Of a stretch of DNA of 16,962 bases, positions 13,917 through 16,962 are shown in pieces; positions within the stretch are counted from its first letter, which is position 1, and every line of letters starts with the position of its first letter. The stretch lies in the NCBI GenBank assembly GCA_964571375.1, contig CAZNBL010000028.1, positions 1 through 16,962 on the forward strand. Reading direction: 5' to 3'. Source of the stretch: JAFTYR01 sp964571375. Its GTDB lineage: Bacteria > Pseudomonadota > Gammaproteobacteria > Burkholderiales > Burkholderiaceae_F. Position numbers and translations under genes: made by a program. The notes under the pieces were generated by a model, which was given only the letters and a program-made list of their open reading frames with translations, did not search any database and had not been told where the DNA came from.

Positions 13917-15065
13917 TTAACTTGGGAATAGAATTTGGTCACCGTTACCGAGATAGTTCGTCGTCTTGGAGCGGAATCGAGCCGTACCCTGAACCACCGG
14001 ATAACCTGCGTCCACAAACTTCTGAGCAGTAATCAGACCGGTACAGTGGTTGCAACCGACCTTTTCAAGTTCCCACTTCTTCAGACCGATAACCAGGTCG
14101 TCATACTTCGGATCCCAGTCGTCGAACGGCGAAATGTGCAGACCGCCGTAGAGACCGTAGAACTTATCGCGTTCGTATGCGATTTCCTTGTAGGCTGTAT
14201 CGGCAAAGAGAATAATGCCCTGGTGGCAGCAACCGGTAATCGAGACCAGACCGACGTCCTTGACGTTACAGTAGAGGGACATTTCACCGTATACACGGAA
14301 AATAATCGGACATTCAAACTGATACAGAGCTACACCGTCCTGGATCTTATGCAGACCCTTGGTTACTTCTGTGAGCTTACCGACGTGGCCGCTCTTTTCC
14401 ATGTAGTCCTTACCTTCCGGATAGAAAGTCGACGGACGGTACACATGAATATTCGGGTTGTACTTGGTTACCACCGGGAAACCGAAGTAGTGGTCCATAT
14501 GCTCATGAGTGGAGATGAAGGCCTTGATCTCGTTATTGGCGAGCATCTTGTCGATACCTTCACGACGGAAGCATTCGTCCATCCACGGATAACTCCAACC
14601 GCAGTCAAAGAGGTACTTCGTCTTGGAGCCGTCCATCGCTTCGATTTCGACCAAGCAGGAATAACCGCCCGGATTTTCCGGATGAATACAGTTTTCTGTA
14701 GCGATTTCCCAGGCCTTTTCCAGATTGTTCGGAATATAGGGAGCAATCTTCTTAATACCGTCGGCATAAGTACCCTTACCCGGACCCTTACCGTTACCGA
14801 ACGGAGCCCAGTTATAGGTGTACTGGTCAACAAGCAGACCACCGGAGGCCGTCACGTCCTGCATAAAGATACCGTTATCAAACCAACTGGTTTCCGTAAT
14901 ATTGGTGATCTTTACGGACTTGCATACACCGATATCGGCTGTACCGCGTTTAACTTCCGGAAGGAAAGCAAATCTGGCAGGAGAGTAGGAATACATCCCC
15001 ATCGCACCCAATGTACCGACGCCGGCACCTAGTGCAGCACCTTGCATAAAGTTACGTCGTTTCAT
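13917..15065 (-). CDS. Tat-exported metallo-beta-lactamase-fold protein
   Basis: A 382-residue protein with a twin-arginine signal (MKRRNFMQGAALGAG, R3-R4, hydrophobic to about residue 24), implying export in folded, cofactor-loaded form. The MBL metal-binding motif is STHEHMDHYFGF (H187, H189, D191, H192), with further candidate ligands H281 in GCCHQG and H310 in GGLHISP, and CNHC at 338-341 with an extra histidine. The general plan resembles MBL proteins of the dihydropterin/RFA-P synthase-like group; true substrate unknown. A GGGGA lies about 7 nt before the ATG. It starts 10 nt after the stop of the membrane-protein gene, so the two form a coupled pair. Confidence 0.85.
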   Translation of the reverse strand: MKRRNFMQGAALGAGVGTLGAMGMYSYSPARFAFLPEVKRGTADIGVCKSVKITNITETSWFDNGIFMQDVTASGGLLVDQYTYNWAPFGNGKGPGKGTYADGIKKIAPYIPNNLEKAWEIATENCIHPENPGGYSCLVEIEAMDGSKTKYLFDCGWSYPWMDECFRREGIDKMLANNEIKAFISTHEHMDHYFGFPVVTKYNPNIHVYRPSTFYPEGKDYMEKSGHVGKLTEVTKGLHKIQDGVALYQFECPIIFRVYGEMSLYCNVKDVGLVSITGCCHQGIILFADTAYKEIAYERDKFYGLYGGLHISPFDDWDPKYDDLVIGLKKWELEKVGCNHCTGLITAQKFVDAGYPVVQGTARFRSKTTNYLGNGDQILFPS

Positions 15066-15075
15066 ACTACTTCCC

Positions 15076-16473
15076 CTATTTAACCAATGTGAAGATTCCG
15101 CTGCAGACCGGGATCAGCCAAACTACTGCGAAGTAGAATGCAACACCCACTGCGATACCGAAGATCAAACCCGGCACCATATCTGCACGCCAGACAGCCT
15201 TTTCTTCAGCTTCTTTTTCAAGTGCATGAACTTCTTCTTCAGTCTGCATCTTGAGTTTCCAGCCGGGCCAGCCGTCCATGAACCACCAGTTAATAAGCCA
15301 AATATCGATAAGCCAAATCATCGGGATCATCGGGAACTGCTGCGGATGAGAGAAGCCCTTCTGTGTACCGAGGAAGAGGTGACCGTATTGATAGTAGAGA
15401 CAGTAGATGGCAATACCGCCGATCAGAACGATAGTTGTACGGATCAGAGCATTGACAGGAGTACTGAACTTACGGGGCCAGTTGCCGCAGTAGAACTGCA
15501 GGAACAATGCCGGCACCAGGAAGAAAATAGCTGTTTCGCCTACGTGCAACCAGCGCCAGTCAGGAGCTGCGTCACGACGGTGACCGCGAATAGCTTCGCC
15601 CCAGCTCAATTCCTGCATGTACCAGAAGAACAGGCAGAGAGCCCAGGAGATAACGATGATGCCGAAGAACAGAGCTACACGTCTGAGCCACGGAGTCTTA
15701 ATCAATGTAAACGGATAGCGTTCCCAGATACCTTCCATGAACCATACGACAACGGTACAGCACATAATCCAGGCAACGTGGAAGTTTGCAGAAACAGTCT
15801 GTGCAAATTCTTCCCAATACGGAGGAGCGATAGAAGTGAAGTACTGCCACGGATAGTAAAGAATACCCATGTGGTTGTGCATCGTCATGAAATAAATGAC
15901 GAGACTGAGGCAGAAAGTACCGAGCCAAATCGAGAAACCCTTGGTCGGCTGCGGCATGTTATGCCAGGGACGACCTTCCAGAGCGACCAGCCAAGCCGGA
16001 GAAATCCAAGAGGCGATCACAGCAAACATCATGCAAGCCTGAGCTGCGTATTCAGTTGCGTAGAACTCGGTTAAACCTTTGAGCTTAAGAAGCTGTTCAG
16101 GATTGAAATAGGCAAATGCGGTGTTACCGAGAATAGCTTCGAAGAAGCCGTGGATCATCAGGAACATAATGCCCACTGAGATCAAAGAAAGCACCAAGCC
16201 TTTTTGGAGAGGATGAGCGTTTTCCAGCCAATGTCTGCGGAACGGCCAGAAGTCGAAAATGTATGCCATCCAGATCAGGATGATCAGCCACCAGCGGCAA
16301 TAGTTATAGCCGACATACGGTGTATAGAAACGCATGATGCCGCGGGGATCTTGGAACACCCACCACGTAATAGCGAAAATAATGAGCGTAAACACCAGAT
16401 TAGCAAGAGCTGGCAACGGTCCTTTCCAGCGCTTAACTAACTTCCTCTGCTCAAGAAAAGTTATATTGGACAT
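15076..16473 (-). CDS. Polytopic membrane protein of unknown function (~11 helices)
   Basis: A 465-residue integral membrane protein I do not recognise. Hydrophobic segments lie at about 21-41, 61-76, 92-116, 141-165, 180-198, 230-250, 264-286, 309-329, 343-362, 380-400 and 432-463. It is extremely rich in Trp, Phe and Tyr. Several histidines sit in or at helices (H108, H199, H201 in MHNHMG, H232 in NFHVAW, H310 in WLHVGE, H365), so haem or metal binding is conceivable but unproven. A charged, coiled-coil-like cytosolic stretch (QTEEEVHALEKEAEEKA, 410-426) precedes the last helix. AGGAG lies 8 nt before the ATG. It is the first gene of the minus-strand set and is followed 10 nt later by the Tat-exported MBL protein, suggesting that the two act together at the periplasmic face. 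Confidence 0.8.
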   Translation of the reverse strand: MSNITFLEQRKLVKRWKGPLPALANLVFTLIIFAITWWVFQDPRGIMRFYTPYVGYNYCRWWLIILIWMAYIFDFWPFRRHWLENAHPLQKGLVLSLISVGIMFLMIHGFFEAILGNTAFAYFNPEQLLKLKGLTEFYATEYAAQACMMFAVIASWISPAWLVALEGRPWHNMPQPTKGFSIWLGTFCLSLVIYFMTMHNHMGILYYPWQYFTSIAPPYWEEFAQTVSANFHVAWIMCCTVVVWFMEGIWERYPFTLIKTPWLRRVALFFGIIVISWALCLFFWYMQELSWGEAIRGHRRDAAPDWRWLHVGETAIFFLVPALFLQFYCGNWPRKFSTPVNALIRTTIVLIGGIAIYCLYYQYGHLFLGTQKGFSHPQQFPMIPMIWLIDIWLINWWFMDGWPGWKLKMQTEEEVHALEKEAEEKAVWRADMVPGLIFGIAVGVAFYFAVVWLIPVCSGIFTLVK

Positions 16474-16474
16474 A

Positions 16475-16496
16475 AAACCTACTCCTATAGAGGTTT
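16475..16496 (-). promoter_or_regulatory. Hairpin presenting the ribosome binding site of the membrane-protein gene
   Basis: On the minus strand AAACCT and AGGTTT form a 6-bp stem around a 10-nt loop that contains AGGAG, the ribosome binding site of the ATG at 16473. The start codon follows one base after the stem. Confidence 0.4.
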
Positions 16497-16541
16497 CCGG
16501 AGAATCGAATAACTGCTTCTACATAGTTAAAAGTTAAAACC

Positions 16542-16593
16542 CTAGTTACTTAAAACAGTAACTAGTGTCTTCTTTTGAATGGTGGGGTGTCAA
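16542..16593 (-). promoter_or_regulatory. Candidate promoter (TTGACA) with palindromic operator
   Basis: On the minus strand a consensus -35 TTGACA (16593-16588) is followed after 18 bases by a poor -10, GACACT (16569-16564). Overlapping its end is the perfect inverted repeat CTAGTTACT-N6-AGTAACTAG (16542-16565). A good -35, weak -10 and palindrome at the start region suggest a regulated promoter for the membrane protein/MBL/GTPase/Exb-TonB set. No regulator gene is seen nearby. Confidence 0.45.
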
Positions 16594-16962
16594 TAGTTAC
16601 AGACGCTTACTATCTAAAGGTTATCCCAGCCTAGTGAATCAATAGGATTTGTATGAAATACGCCTTCTGATAAGCAAATACAGTTATTCCTAAGGCATTA
16701 ATAGTGGAAGATGAATTGAGAAAAACAGTCTTTATTCTTGTGTACAGAGATGGGTTAAAAACTCGTTAAAAAAGGACTAATACAATCTTTAAATCCCCTT
16801 CTGTTGCTCACCTTAATTACCACCTCATAGTTTTTATCTACATCTAAGCGGTATTCAGAAGCCGAGCCCATCACCCCAGCTGCAATGTAACGACAGTATC
16901 ATTCAAGGGAAAAATATATATTCGGAAGCTGAAAGAGCGTTCTGCAGGTAGTAACGTCAGTA
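16594..16962. other. Right-end gene-free AT-rich stretch
   Basis: No reading frame with protein-like composition or ribosome binding site was found on either strand, and no RNA gene was recognised. It is clearly richer in A and T than the flanking genes. It may hold upstream regulatory sites or an eroded remnant. Confidence 0.5.

Noticed and set aside
13935..15032. 365-residue plus-strand frame opposite the MBL gene
   Set aside because: It is an antisense shadow of the Tat/MBL gene, which has the motifs, signal peptide and ribosome binding site.
16594..16962. Cryptic tRNA or small gene in the right-end AT-rich stretch
   Set aside because: No cloverleaf, CCA end or coding frame with a ribosome binding site could be identified.

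Overview
The window looks like chromosomal DNA of a gut-type betaproteobacterium of the order Burkholderiales, most like Sutterella/Parasutterella. The grounds are the tmRNA tag ANDERFALAA, the sequence character of GyrA and of the small OmpA-like protein, and a respiratory-style Tat substrate beside a polytopic membrane protein. The genus is inference; no taxonomic search was possible.

Left part (1-7440), core-like genes. The 5' end of gyrA runs off the left edge on the minus strand. Divergently on the plus strand come a solitary HigA-type antitoxin/repressor with two palindromic operators over its start, an MtaD-type amidohydrolase 2 nt behind it, a secreted OmpA-domain protein with its own terminator, a HAD phosphatase of the Gph/MupP type, and a large AsmA-like DUF748 gene. 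The DUF748 gene is broken by a perfect 239-bp tandem duplication. A terminator and then ssrA (tmRNA) with its terminator close this part.

Middle part (7440-10610), accessory and eroded. Just after tmRNA lies a small gene inactivated by an amber codon and a frameshift at an A6 run. It is preceded by a leader that can form two mutually exclusive hairpins. Next, on the minus strand, is an IS1341-type TnpB gene whose product keeps the RuvC D-E-D residues but lacks the four-cysteine zinc ribbon. Two tandem copies (about 90% identical, ~277 bp each) of a structured sequence lie 3' of it on the same strand. They match the expected position of omega/reRNA guide RNAs, end in the same 3' motif, are followed by different sequence (candidate guides) and show compensatory changes in their last hairpin. 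This miniature array of guide RNAs is the best candidate for an undescribed system. No TnpA transposase gene is present.

Right part (10610-16962), one minus-strand gene set transcribed right to left: an ~11-helix membrane protein of unknown function, a Tat-exported metallo-beta-lactamase-fold protein, a COG0523/CobW-type GTPase with an extra ~230-residue N-terminal region, then ExbB, ExbD and a short TonB-like protein, ending at a terminator. The last four genes overlap by 10, 8 and 4 nt and are surely co-translated. The layout suggests a TonB energy-transducing unit tied to metal handling (inference). The right-most ~490 bases carry no gene but hold a candidate promoter with a TTGACA box, a 9-bp-arm palindrome at the presumed transcription start and a hairpin around the ribosome binding site.
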